From Neoechinorhynchus agilis (taxonomy: Eukaryota; Acanthocephala): a DNA stretch of 64,000 nt. The DNA is taken from positions 7,130,001-7,194,000 of the forward strand of contig CM121341.1 in the NCBI GenBank assembly GCA_051530055.1. Reading direction: 5' to 3'. Position numbers and translations under genes: made by a program. The notes under the pieces are model-generated. The model made no database searches. It saw only the letters and a program-made list of their open reading frames with translations, and was not told the origin of the DNA. The first letter of the stretch is position 1, and each line of letters starts with the position of its first letter. Positions 10,316 through 21,664 of the stretch are shown in pieces.

Positions 10316-10900
10316 TAACAATGAATTATCTTTTCAAGAAGATTTTTTTATAACGAATTATCAAATAATTGTTCTTTTGACGTCTCTCATCAAAGACATT
10401 TGATCGAATTTTCGAGACTCGCCGGTCTCCTTTTCAGGTGTTGTCAATGCGTTGCCCTCCTCTGATTCCTTTTCAGATAACCGAAGAAAAGCTTCCTGAC
10501 GAAGACGCAAGGCGTCGAAAATTTGAAGCAAGAAATAAATAAAACACCCATTTTCCGTTCGATAATAAATCTGGAATATATTTTAGGAATAAGATCTTTT
10601 TCAAGAACCCAAAAATCGACGTCCATCACTTAAAAGAAATTCTTATTGTCATTTCCAAAAAATCAACTAAATATCGAAAATTTTAACAAAAAGTGGGATG
10701 AACTCTTGCTTGTGGACTGATATCAAGACACGAACTGAATATTACCTCCATTTTATCTATCGGTTATCTTAAACCGAAAAATGTGGTAGGTATACACTGA
10801 AATAGTTGACTAAACAACGCCGCATACGTCGTAAACACTTGCAAACAATTTTGGCAACACCTGCAGAGGAGACCGGAGAGTCTCGAAAATTCGATCAAAT
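10316..10900. other. intergenic with two solo repeat ends
   Basis: 10380-10442 is the inverted outer end of the 3942-5126 foldback family (tttgatcgaattttcgagac ... aggtgttg). 10853-10900 is the same end in the other orientation. The two lie about 410 bp apart facing each other, as the termini of a single element would. No gene is seen between them. Confidence 0.6.
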
Positions 10901-11634
10901 GTGTATTTGAAGATTGAATTGTTGATGCTTGTTCATGGCATGAAGATTAAAAGAATTTATTAAATCCGATATTTGGGAACCGTAATCTTGCACGCGTTCA
11001 TCAATGTTTCTTGTACTCACAAATTTTAAAACTTACAAGCAACCTTGATAAAGGCACGAGATTGTGTTTGAAGATTGAATTGTTGATGCTTGTTCATGGC
11101 ATGAAGATTAAAAGAATTTATTAAATCCGATATTTGGGAACCGTAATCTTGCACGCGTTCATCAATGTTTCGTGTACTCACAAATTTTAAAACTTACAAG
11201 CAACCTTGATAAAGGCACGAGATTGTGTTTGAAGATTGAATTGTTGATGCTTGTTCATGGCGTGAAGATTAAAAGAATTTATTAAATCCGATATTTGGGA
11301 ACCGTAATCTTGCACGCGTTCATCAATGTTTCGTGTACTCACAAATTTTAAAACTTACAAGCAACCTTGATAAAGGCACGAGATTGTGTTTGAAGATTGA
11401 ATTGTTGATGCTTGTTCATGGCGTGAAGATTAAAAGAATTTATTAAATCCGATATTTGGGAACCGTAATCTTGCACGCGTTCATCAATGTTTCTTGTACT
11501 CACAAATTTTAAAACTTACAAGCAACCTTGATAAAGGCACGAGATTGTGTTTGAAGATTGAATTGTTGATGCTTGTTTATGGCATAAAAATTAAAAGAAT
11601 TTATTAAATCCGATATTTGGGAACCGTAATCTTC
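10901..11634. repeat. 161-bp tandem array, ~4.5 copies
   Basis: The anchor gaagattgaattgttgatgc occurs at 10909, 11070, 11231, 11392 and 11553, exactly 161 bp apart. Each monomer includes caaccttgataaaggcacga and aatcttgcacgcgttcatca, halves of a palindromic dispersed family. The last unit decays 120 bp past the NTPDase stop codon. Confidence 0.96.
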
Positions 11635-11757
11635 CATGTTGACCGAAACATTATTATTTGGATCTGAACATAAAATTTTCGGATTTGAAGCTTGCTTTAA
11701 AAAAAATTGCCCTTTTTACCCAGTTTAATTATACCATCTTTATGAATTACAGAGCTT

Positions 11758-13482
11758 TTATTTTTTTAAAAGGGGAAAGACTATCAAAATTGCAGTTATA
11801 GTGAGTGCAAATGTAAGACCGATCATTAAAATGAGATTAACTCGACTTAGGTAGTAACTTTTTCGCGACCAAATTGGATATGTCCTCGGAATTGCGTTGT
11901 TAATCGACAGCATATACCCTAGAGCCCACCCTCGGCTCTTATTCGAATCCAGCTTATCAATAGGCTGCATGGACCTTGATCCGAAATAATTCATTGATAT
12001 ATTTAAACGGTTCATTAGAGTACGGACATTGTAGCCGTCATAGCAAAGTTTGACTCGGAATTTGTCGGGGTTCGAAACACGTTCCTTACATTTTGTTTCT
12101 AAGACTTTATCGAAAGCCACTTGTCCGATTGGCTCATCTAATGCCTTCCACGTGTAATAGAAAGATCCAATCAATTTAAATGTATCGGTCTCTTCAATAC
12201 GTGGAACAAGCGCCCCGGAAAAGTTGCATCCGGCTTCTGTGCACACTGATAACTTCATTGCTCTATCGACGGTACTTTTACACTTTTCTGGATTACCTGT
12301 ACCAATGATCGAATAAACAAGATTTCGTCGAGGATTCCATCTATAATTTGAGCAGGGATTAGAACTTATTTTTGAAGAATTAAGTTCGTGTTTGTGTCCA
12401 TTCAATCCGCATGGATCTGAAATTTCTTGATTCTTCGGACTATTATCGATTATGTACCTTAGATAGCTCAAATAACTATAGTCTGCCCCTTGACAATCGA
12501 AGCTTTGAACGTATAGCTTTAGTCTGTGTTGAAAAAACGGGCTCGTTGTGAAGTTTATTTTGTGAACTCTAAGTGCTGTTTCGTTTTTGGGAACAAATGC
12601 AATCTGCATTGATCCACCGCCCATATCAAGAACACCATCAGTGTACAATTCCTGAGTTTTTGGATTCATTTTAGCTAAAAGGACGTTTATTGCAGCGGTT
12701 GTGGATGCAGAAATCCAACGGGATTGTGCCTTTAAAAAAATGGATTGTTTTTAAACTAACTGAGCATTTAGAGATATCGTTAAGGTGATTTAATACTGAA
12801 ATTCGGAGATTTAAAGATCCACGAAGGTTTGGACATTTCACGAGAATTGAGTTATGGATTAAAGATAAATTTCATTTTCGGCTCAAAAACCGAAAAGCCT
12901 TTACAATCCTAATCCACAACCGTTTCATACAGTATACCACGCATACATTCCTTCTTCGCTTCCGTCCAATATCCGTATTTTCCGCTCGTCTGTATAATAT
13001 CCTTCTTTTACAATAAAACTTCGAACAGCATTCAAAATTTGTTTGCACAATTCAGGGTTGGTCTGAGATAAAGATCGCATTCCAGCCGTTGCTCCAAGGG
13101 AAACTGTAATTGATTTGCGTTTATCTTCAGGTATTACACGGGCTAGTTCATCCATCATCGGTCTAAAGTGCTCTCTGACTGCATGAGAAAGATTATCGCT
13201 TTTTAAATGAGCAAGCGGTTTCCTTGATTTACCCGAAGCTATCTCTTCAATCGACCTGATTGTTTTTTCTCCATCCGACCATTCACCATTCCATTTATAC
13301 ACATAAAGCTTTGTGCTCGAGGATCCAGCGTCAAATACAATTCCTAAATTCTCATGCTCTCCTCCGTGCAAGGCATATAAATAAGTAGAAATTAGAAGAG
13401 TTGCAGCAAGGGTCACGATTATTATAAGTGTTAATATGAGCGCTAAAAATGTTCTTCGCTTTGACCAACGTCCTGGCTCCAT
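11758..13482 (-). CDS. ecto-NTPDase (CD39/ENTPD family)
   Basis: Exon 1 is 13482-12931 and exon 2 is 12729-11758, joined across a 201-nt intron (GTATGA ... TTTAAAG), giving 507 aa. All five apyrase conserved regions are visible: DAGSSSTK (51-58), LGATAGMR (129-136), LDGSEEGMYAW (172-182, ending at the splice), LDMGGGSMQ (218-226) and SRGWALGY near 445. Hydrophobic helices lie at about residues 12-37 and in the last 25 residues. This two-helix layout belongs to the plasma-membrane CD39 group, which splits extracellular ATP/ADP to AMP and so controls purinergic signalling. The large loop between is Cys-rich and has several N-x-S/T sites, as expected for an ectodomain. ACR4 has GGGSMQ in place of the usual GGASTQ. 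The array at 10901-11634 lies just downstream. Confidence 0.95.
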
Positions 13483-14398
13483 TATATTCGAGCCCAGTAC
13501 TAAGATATATCTAAAACTTTGGGGAGTAAGGCATAAAATGTTATTTGCTCCAGCGAAGTTTAAACGTGCACTTAAAGAAATCTCACACCAATTTTCAAAT
13601 CTAAATGGAAATCCTGCTTGTTTCTAGTTCCTATTCAAATCTACATTGAAAAACGAGAATGCTTACAGCATAGCGATCTTTGTCATAAAAAATACATCCG
13701 GAAAATGCAGTTGAAATCTGTCTCGTTTTCGAATAGAACTTTGCAAACACTTCAAAGGTTTTTCAGGAATATTACAATATATATTAAGAAAAATAGTCCA
13801 TCTTTCGAGCTTCAATGCACGAAAAACTGGTGTTCAAAGGAAAACTTTGAGGTGCTTTAATCCCCCGTAGCAAATTTTTTCTTAGCAATTAGGCTATAAA
13901 GGTGTGACCTTGTAAAAGTGAGAGAAACCATCGATTAATAATTTTATCTTTTATTTAGTGCTCCTTAGTAAAAACTCTGTCACTCTATAGGGTCTATTGA
14001 ACCACTTAACGGATTTTGGGAACTTATCGCAGTTCTTATGAAGACTACTGATCTCTCCACTAATATGGCAGCCATGATAACCTTTTTTATGGTCGCTATT
14101 GGATACATCTTCATGAGCATATCAATGTCTTATTTTGAAAACAGGTATTCTATACATTGATATTATGCCAATTTCTTCAATATGAAATGTTCTTTTTGGT
14201 TTAAATTTTACATTTTTAATTAAATTTTACGCTGTATTGTGACTCCGCCTTTAGAATTTAACCATTGACTCCAAAGACAAAACTTATAGTATTAGACTAA
14301 TGAACCCAAAATGTTCCGGATGACCGGGCTAACCATGAACATTGATCAATAAATATATAAACTCAAAAAGACAATGCGGATAAATCGTCTATGAATCC
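13483..14398. other. NTPDase upstream region, one exon-like segment
   Basis: 13991-14144 on the plus strand is framed by an acceptor (CTCTATAG) and a donor (AACAG|GTATTC). It is open and reads as a short segment followed by a membrane-like helix (MAAMITFFMVAIGYIFMSIS). I could not connect it to flanking exons, so it is only a possible isolated exon or relic. The remainder shows nothing recognisable. Confidence 0.35.
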
Positions 14399-15385
14399 AT
14401 TCTTCGGCAAGGATCTTTTTTAGTTCAATAAAAACCCTTCATCATTATTATCCTATTTTATTGGTACCGCATTAAATTTTAAGGAATTCGAGTTAATCCA
14501 TGTAAAACGCTTTGAATGATTCCTCGGCAAGGATCGCTTTTTAGTTCAATAATAAGCCCTACAATTATTATCCTATTTTATTACTCGTTTTTGTCTAATA
14601 ATTCCAGAGTAAATCTGTTAAAATCTTAATTTTCTCTAAGTTTCTTTGGAACCGCATTAAATTTTAAGGAATTCGAATTAATCCATGTAAAATGTTTTGA
14701 ATGATTCCTCGGCAAGGATCTTTTTTTTAGTTCAATAAAAAGCCCTACAATTAATATCCTATTTTATTACTCGTTTTTGTCTAAGAATTCCAGAGTAAAC
14801 CTGTTAAAATATTTTTCTCTAAGTTTCTTTGGGACCGCATTAAACTTTAAAGCATTCGAGTTAATCCATGTAAAATGCTTGAATGATTCTTCGGCAAGGA
14901 TCATTTTTTAGTTCAATAAAAAACCCTACAATTAATATCCTATTTTATTATTTGTTTTTGTCTTGGAATTCCAGAGTAAATCTGTTAAAATCTTTATTTT
15001 CTCTAAGTTTATATGGTACCGCATTAAATTTTAAGGAATTCGAGTTAATCCATGTAAAATGCTTTGAATGATTCCTCGGCAAGGATCGTTTTTTAGTTCA
15101 ATAAAAAGCCCTACAATTAATATCCTATTTTATTACTCGTTTTTGTCTAAGAATTCCAGAGTAAACCTGTTAAAATCTTTATTTTCTCTAAGTTTTTTTG
15201 GAACCGCATTAAACTTTAAGGAATTCGAGTTAATCCTTCTAAAATGTTTTGAATGATTCCTCGGCAAGGATCTTTTTTTAGTTCAATAAAAAGCCCTACA
15301 ATTAATATCCTATTTTATTACTCGTTTTTATCTAAGAATTCCAGAGTAAACCTGTTAAAATCTTTATTTTCTCTGAGCTTCTTTG
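14399..15385. repeat. 185-bp tandem array, ~5.5 copies
   Basis: The anchor attcctcggcaaggatc (or attcttcgg) occurs at 14399, 14519, 14704, 14886, 15071 and 15256. Spacing is 182-185 bp except for a 120-bp first unit with an internal deletion. The repeated ~62-codon plus-strand ORFs here simply restart once per monomer, because 185 is not a multiple of three. Confidence 0.95.
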
Positions 15386-17239
15386 TCCTGATATCCACAC
15401 GAATATTTTTTGTGGTGCTTTGCCAGCTCTCATGTGTACCTGAAGATGTTATTCACCTCGTATCCACATCCAAAAAATAACCCTCAGCCCACGTATTTGA
15501 GCTCTCCTACCTTAAAACCTAATCGGGTTTTTTTAACGCGATCTACCTGCTATTAAATGGAAGATCGACGATCCCACCTCTCAAATCTTTTCTTAAATAC
15601 CAGTGTAATGTTTCCACTAAAATAGATACGTTCACATTTCCTTGTCTTTAACGATTAATTTCTCACGTCTCATCTGCTTTCCCGGGATATTCCGGTTGTA
15701 GTTCTAACGTATTTATAAAGAAACCTGCTTAAAGAGGTAGACAGGGGCGCAAACACATTATCCGGGTAGCGGAAACATTGATAAATCTCCCCGTGGATCA
15801 TTTCGTGAACTTAACTTTTACTTTTGATGGAAACTTTGTGAACGAAGCATGTATTCTTTATTTAAAATGAAAAAAAATTCATTTAGGATTAAAAGTGAAA
15901 AAGAGAGATGTTAGAAGCTCAATTTTTTAAGATTTGGTAGTCCTAGTGTAAACGTGCGCTCATAAAAGTCACGTAAATGACCGAAAAAGCCGAGAAAAGT
16001 TTATAATCGTGGATAAATCTTGTCTTTGGTTTGGCAGCTATTACCATGGCATATGGTAGGAATTCTGCAAAAAGCATAGAGATTATCAAGCGGATAAATG
16101 GAATTCTGACATTAATAGACACTATTTTCTGCTTGGTTAAACATTTTTTCAATTACGTCGAGAACTAAGGAGCTTCATTCAGCTCATTGTATTTAGCTTG
16201 GATACAAGAAACTTTGAAGAAAAATAAATCCTCTTTTTTTTGCTTGTCCTTCTATAACTTGCAATAACTTCGATCTTCTTCTGATGGTTCTTGGCGACAT
16301 TCAGCGATCATCGAGCAAAATGGCACTATTTCAAATAACCCTTTACGGATGACAATTAAATGGGATTGTTTCGTTGTCGTTTGAACTTAATCTGCAAAGC
16401 GAAATAATTTATGGTGTAGGGAAATGTCGCACTTGTAGATTCTGTTATTAGTGCGAATCCAGGGCAGTCGACTCCTTTCAGATCTCAAAAAAGGTTAAAT
16501 TTGCTTCTTATCTTAATGTTTTTTTCCGGTGAGCTTTCATCGCTTGCTTTAATCATCCGTTTAGTTTACCTCTAATCAATTTTACGATTAAGCCACATTC
16601 AATCGACACTTTTGTTCTTCGTGTCGAAATTTTACAGCATTTTTTAGTCGGAAAATCGATTTAAAATTTCGGTGATACTTGTTTTATTGGTGAAGTGTCA
16701 TTAGATTTGCGATGTAGACTTTAGATGATATTTCTTAGGCGGAAAATGTTATCGGAAACTTGGAGAAAGGTGAATTAATGGCGCAACACTAATTTCTTTA
16801 TGTTGACACATGAAATTGCAAAAAATCATTTATTGATTTATAAATCACCAAATATGCCACCACATCACAATTAAGTATTTTAATAAGTTTAACTATCCTA
16901 CTTGCAATTCCAAAACGTTTTAAATTGAAAAATTAAGCTTTGGACAAACAGCGATTTTCGAACTCTCTTTTTATTTCTTTTTTTATTGATATGAATTAGC
17001 AATTTCGGCAGTCGGAGAAACTTTGTTTTTTACATCGGAGAAGTGATGTTACCACATAAACTCTGATGAAATGTTAAGAGTTCGTACATTTCCCCGGATA
17101 CCAAAGGAGACGAAATATCTCGTTGAAGGGAATAAACTCACTGATAAGTCCCGCCTCGGATCCGGAGATATGTGCGAGAAAATCAGCTGACAATGCAACA
17201 AATGATCTCTTCTTATTGTAAAGAAATTATTCATTATAG
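15386..17239. other. long region with possible minus-strand exons
   Basis: No complete gene is resolved. Minus-strand 16152-15943 is an ORF of two hydrophobic helices (LIISMLFAEFLPYAMVIAA, then LFSAFSVIYVTFM), as in the last helices of a receptor. Minus-strand 16570-16356 reads as protein-like sequence (MIKASDESSPEKNIKIRS, later FALQIKFKRQRNNPI) with one TGA near 16482, next to an acceptor-like TTTTTTGAG. These may be exons of one gene or a decayed gene. Confidence 0.3.
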
Positions 17240-17403
17240 TTCCAGTTTCAATTAGCGATGTTTGGTTCAGAAATAGATTTATATTGAATTTTTTTTAACG
17301 TCGTAAACACTTACAAACAATTGACTAAAGAAGGCCAACGAAAAGGCCGAAAATTTTTTCAATATAATTCTATTTCTTAATCAAACATCGATAATTAAAA
17401 CAT
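17240..17403. repeat. foldback element, family of 50914-51092
   Basis: Terminal inverted repeats (caattagcgatgtttggttc ... tcaaacatcgataatt) flank an AT-rich middle containing actaaagaaggccaacgaaa. A second copy with the same ends and middle lies at 50914-51092, which identifies a dispersed MITE-like family. Confidence 0.88.
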
Positions 17404-17840
17404 AGACTCTCGTCTTAATCGTTGCGCTCAATATCCTAGCGCAAAATATTTGCGTTAAGTGCAACTTAAAGAATGAAAGTTCTTGTTATTTCCGATCGAT
17501 GAGCACCGAACCAATTTCCAATAATAGCAAATTTTCTTACAGTATGTTAAGTATGACAGCGATTCGAATAAAACTGGTTACATGAAACCCATCTCCATCA
17601 CCACTTTTCTCTTTGCAAAATTGATGTAAATCGTGTATGAAATTGCATATACAAGGTTTCATGCTGAAACTGATTTAAGAATTTTTATATTTTCGAATCA
17701 ATGAAGCATATTTCACAGATCTTTTTTAAAGTGTTTCAACTGGATGCACTACGGATAAAAAATTAAGTTTCAATTAACCCGTAGACTTTTTGTTCTTCGA
17801 CAAATCTTTCACATAATTGAGAAGACACTAAAATAAGCGC
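17404..17840. other. intergenic, nothing recognised
   Basis: AT-rich sequence 3' of the BORCS8-like gene. No ORF or repeat is identified. Confidence 0.4.
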
Positions 17841-18171
17841 TTACAACATTTCACACAAATCCCTAAAAACCTCTGCCGTTTTGTTAGCTTCTTTAAACAT
17901 ATTGTGATCCGTCTTTAAGTACTCCAATTGGTCATTAATCTCACCGAGTGATATTTGGCATGATTTTATCCTTTGACGGGTATCTTCGATCTCCGGACTT
18001 GATGTTTCGATGTGTTCCTGTACACTCGTTAGGAAGATTAATTGCATAGCCAAATACCTGGATCCGCTCGAATGCAGTTATAGGCTCCCGTAGTATCAAT
18101 GATACTGTCTTTGAGATGGTCGCTACGGACGCTTTTGATGAATAACGCAGGGATGTTTGAGAATTGGACAT
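17841..18171 (-). CDS. BORCS8: BORC complex subunit 8 (BORCS8/MEF2BNB) homologue
   Basis: Exon 1 is 18171-18058 and exon 2 is 18017-17841, split by a 40-nt intron (GTATTT ... CTAAC ... TGTACAG). The 96-aa product reads KTVSLILREPITAFERIQ, then EHIETSSPEI across the junction. This matches the BORCS8 signature of a short helix with EP-x-x-A, then RLQEHV and LPEL, followed by predicted helices to the end. Neither exon alone shows the match; removing the intron restores it, which supports the splice sites. BORCS8 is a subunit of BORC, which recruits Arl8 and kinesin to lysosomes and moves them outward. Human BORCS8 is 119 aa, so the size fits. The identification rests on recall of the family pattern, not on an alignment. 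Confidence 0.7.
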
Positions 18172-19708
18172 CGTCGATTAGCTTTAGAGATTCTTCAATC
18201 GGTCAAGGCATACTTAAAATGGATCAAACCGAGCAAGATTTTCAATCAGTGGTCGGGTTTCCTAAACATAGCTTTAAAAAATGAATCAGTCAGTTACACT
18301 TTTTTTAACTATAATTGAGAACAAATCAGCAATGCAGGGATTGAGTAACCTCAATCTTTATAGAAATAGTTGGGTTCTTATATTTACTTTCAAGCCTTGG
18401 TTAAATTCGACACAAATTATCCCATTTTTTGTGTTAAGCTTAAAATTATTTCCACAACTAAGACTATAATTGGATAATTCTGGAAAGGATAAAACCTTTT
18501 TGTCGTTAAAATATAAGTTCCTAGAAAGAAAGGAATTGTGAGCGTTATTCTGAACCATGAAACAACAATTTCCATAACTTTCGTCTCGTTGCTAATAAAT
18601 CTAAGGATAATCTGATCATATCGATGACCGGATGTTTTTTATAGATAAATTTTTTTCTGGCGCGAAGAAAATATTTTCAAAGCACAATATTGTGCCTTCG
18701 AAAAATCGGATTTTAAAATCATTTTAATTTCTTCGCGCTAGAAAACAACCTATTTATGAACAATTTAATCTTTAAGCATTTTTTATGATGAAAGGAAGTC
18801 AACTTTAAGTGCTATTAGATTCGAGGACTCGATATCTTAAAGGTCAGATAGTCATATCTTAGATTAGCTTATCTGTTTATGCTTCTGGCCGCAAGCTGGT
18901 CAGTAGAACTTTTGCTTCTAGAATTTGCAAAAAACTAATGCTTATGTTCAATCACAAGTGTTTAATAGTGGTCAGAATTCGATTATGAAAAGACAAGGTG
19001 AGACCATGCTAGGCGATGGCTGCATCCAATGAAATTTCGAGACTGTATCAAAATTAAAGAGAACACTGAAGATTTTTTTGACGCACTTTGCGAAATAAAA
19101 ATATCGTTGTGTAGTCGTCAATTACTTTTTTTATTTTAAATTGTTGTCGATCTTATTATTTATCGACATTTGCATACTGTTTTATGTGTTAATTTCGATC
19201 TTAAATTTTTTTCAGACTATTATTTACCAAATGCGTTTCGACACAAAAAATTCCGTCCAATTAGACGTGCGCATATTTAAGGCACGAGCGTTAATTGGTT
19301 TAATTTACTTCGAACTTATCAAACTTTCATTTCCTTTAATTTTTTTTACAATAATATCCTATGTTTTAATTTTTTTTGATTCATAATAAAATTTCGAATA
19401 CTATTGGCGCAATTATGGTATTTTAATATGCAATTTACAATTTTCATCATTTCTGCCATAGAAATTCAGCTCAATTTTTACTTTCAAAACTATAATAATG
19501 TTGATTTTGTGAAATTAAAATCTATACACCAAATTCGCGCTGTTAGGAGGACGTAAAAAAATTTTTGGTGCTGGTGGAATAAATAAAATTCAATTAATTG
19601 TGTGCAGCCAATCAAATAATAGAAACTTTTGGGCAGGCCAGCCGCGCTGCTGGCCCTATTTATTTCTCATAATTGAGCTAAAAAATTTACAATCGAACAG
19701 CTGAAATG
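18172..19708. other. intergenic, one hairpin and a membrane-like ORF
   Basis: 18665-18755 is a hairpin whose arms share cgcgaagaaaat/attttaatttcttcgcg around tcaaagcacaatattgtgcc. 19141-19386 (plus) is an 81-codon hydrophobic ORF with two possible helices and no ATG at its start. It could be a receptor exon but is unsupported. The rest is AT-rich and featureless. Confidence 0.4.
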
Positions 19709-21664
19709 TTACTCGACTACATTTCCTTCCGCGTCTTCTTGATTGTCATCGTTCTCATCTGTGATATCATATTCTTCGTTGCAGCTTTCCTGATTTTCCT
19801 TGTCGCCGAAACTTTCAGACCTTTGCATGAAAGTTTGAGAGGATGATTCCGAGCTGGATTCGCGTCGTTCAACAATAAGCACGGGTTGAATTTCTGCATT
19901 TGGATGTGAGTTTACATCGTTGCAACTAACGTCGTTTTCCGTTTTAATTTTATTATTCCCATCACTTTGTTCTTGAAGATTTCCTCCGTCAAATTCATGC
20001 CAAATTTCGTCTTTTTCTTCTTTGATGTCTACATCACAGTTTAAGTTTTCATCATCCGAATGCAGTTCCAGTTTAGCGATTTTTGCATTGCTATGATGCG
20101 ATTGATCATCATCATCATCATCATCATTGTCTTCGATTGGTTCCATTTTAATACTCTGTGAGTGCTGCGCTTGACTGGGTAATACGTCGTTCAAGTAAGC
20201 AGTGATACTCTGTGATTGCGTCATATTGGAGAAGGCAAACATATCGGGTTGTCTTAGATTCTCAAGTGGAACTGTAGTGTTCATTGGATTGACTATTAAC
20301 TCAGTCGACAATCTACTAGAATTATTAAATGCGTTGGTATTAAGCGCTTGAGATACAAGTGATTCTTCGTGTTCTTTTTTGCAAGAAGTTGACTGACGAT
20401 TGGGAACAATTGCTGAGGCGACGTCGGCGGCTTCTACACTTGACAGTTTGTGTGCTTTTATAAGATGAGTTCGTAAAAAATACTTGTTGCATAATTCCTT
20501 ATCACAAGTAGGACAGTTAACCCGCGTCTGAGCCAAGGACCTATTTCTTTGTTTTGAATTTGTCTTAGGTGTCGCCGTTTGCGAATTCAAAGACGGTCGT
20601 GTTTGAGTTAGACGGTGAGCATCTTCGTCGCTTAATCGATGAACCTTTGAGTAGTGGTTCCTAAGAAAGTATTTTGTGCACAATTGTTTACGGCAAGCAG
20701 TACAATATGCCGACAAGGTGATTCCACTTGCCTTTAACTTCTCCCGTTCCTCCTCGCTTAATTCCGGAATAACATCCGGAGGTCGGTTATCTACAACAGC
20801 GGGCTTCTCGGTGCTTTCAGCACTTGTTTCCATTTCCGATGTCATTCCAGTGATATTCAAACCCATGGTTTCTTGAAAACTACTATTTTGAACGTTCCCT
20901 GGCAAGTCAGGCGTAGCTGAATTGAACATCCCTGCAGCTTGCACGACTCTAAGAAAGTCGAGGATTTCATTGGGTATTGGAAATATTTGTCTATATTGCG
21001 CAAACATTACACTTTTTAGTAGTTCAAGTAGCATGCCGAACTGTGTTGCTTCCGCGTATTCTGGATTCTGGCGTAAAGCGTCAGTTGATCTTAGGATTTG
21101 TTGACCCAGCGCTGTAATTATATCATTGGGAAGAGACGACCTGAGGTAACTCTCCAAATTATTAGGATTCGAGAGAGTTGGCACTTCATCTGTAACCAAT
21201 GTTTGAGATTGATCTTCTACGCACGTAGGCAGCGGGATAGACGGTTTACTTTGTTGTTCCTGTGGTTGAGCGACTTCATGATTGCTGTTGACGTTATCTA
21301 CTTCTTCATCGGCATAATCATCGAATATGCCGTGCATGTCGCTTTTGTGCTTCTAAATTTTTAAATTGTCTTAAAGAATGAATTGTGCGCAAAAAAAGAA
21401 ACTTACCCTCAAATAATATTTGTTGCATAAATTACGCTCACATATGTTACAAAAAACTTCTTGCTTGCTTGAAGTGCTTTTACGACTTTCTCGGCTTGTT
21501 TCATGATCTAGGCTGTTCGTCCGTTCTTGTCCTAATCTCTCATCTAAACAATTGGGCTCATTCTCTTCTCGTAACGTTGGAGCAGCTATTGGCTGACTCA
21601 AATCCAAAGCTTCATTTTGGGCGTGAAGTTGAGGTGATTGCTCATTATCACTACTTCTGTTCAT
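19709..21664 (-). CDS. C2H2 zinc-finger transcription factor, three spaced fingers
   Basis: Exon 1 is 21664-21407 and exon 2 is 21352-19709, joined across a 54-nt intron (GTAAGT ... ATTTAG), giving 633 aa. The splice rebuilds finger 1 (CNICERNLCNKYYLR then KHKSDMH, residues 72-93). Fingers 2 and 3, at about 303-324 and 365-386, share the unusual form C-x2-C-x3-LC-x-KYFLR-x-H. An ALDLS motif at 19-23 resembles a CtBP-binding P-x-DLS site. The C-terminal third is acidic and has an Asp run from a CAT/ATC repeat. I chose Met at 21664 because an acceptor-like TTTTTTTAG sits 9 nt before it, suggesting a 5'UTR intron. It is likely a nuclear DNA-binding regulator; I do not recognise the orthologue. 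Confidence 0.88.

Noticed and set aside
14883-15480. Three repeated ~62-75-codon plus-strand ORFs as a small gene family
   Set aside because: They repeat with the 185-bp monomer, which is not a multiple of three, so they are by-products of the array.
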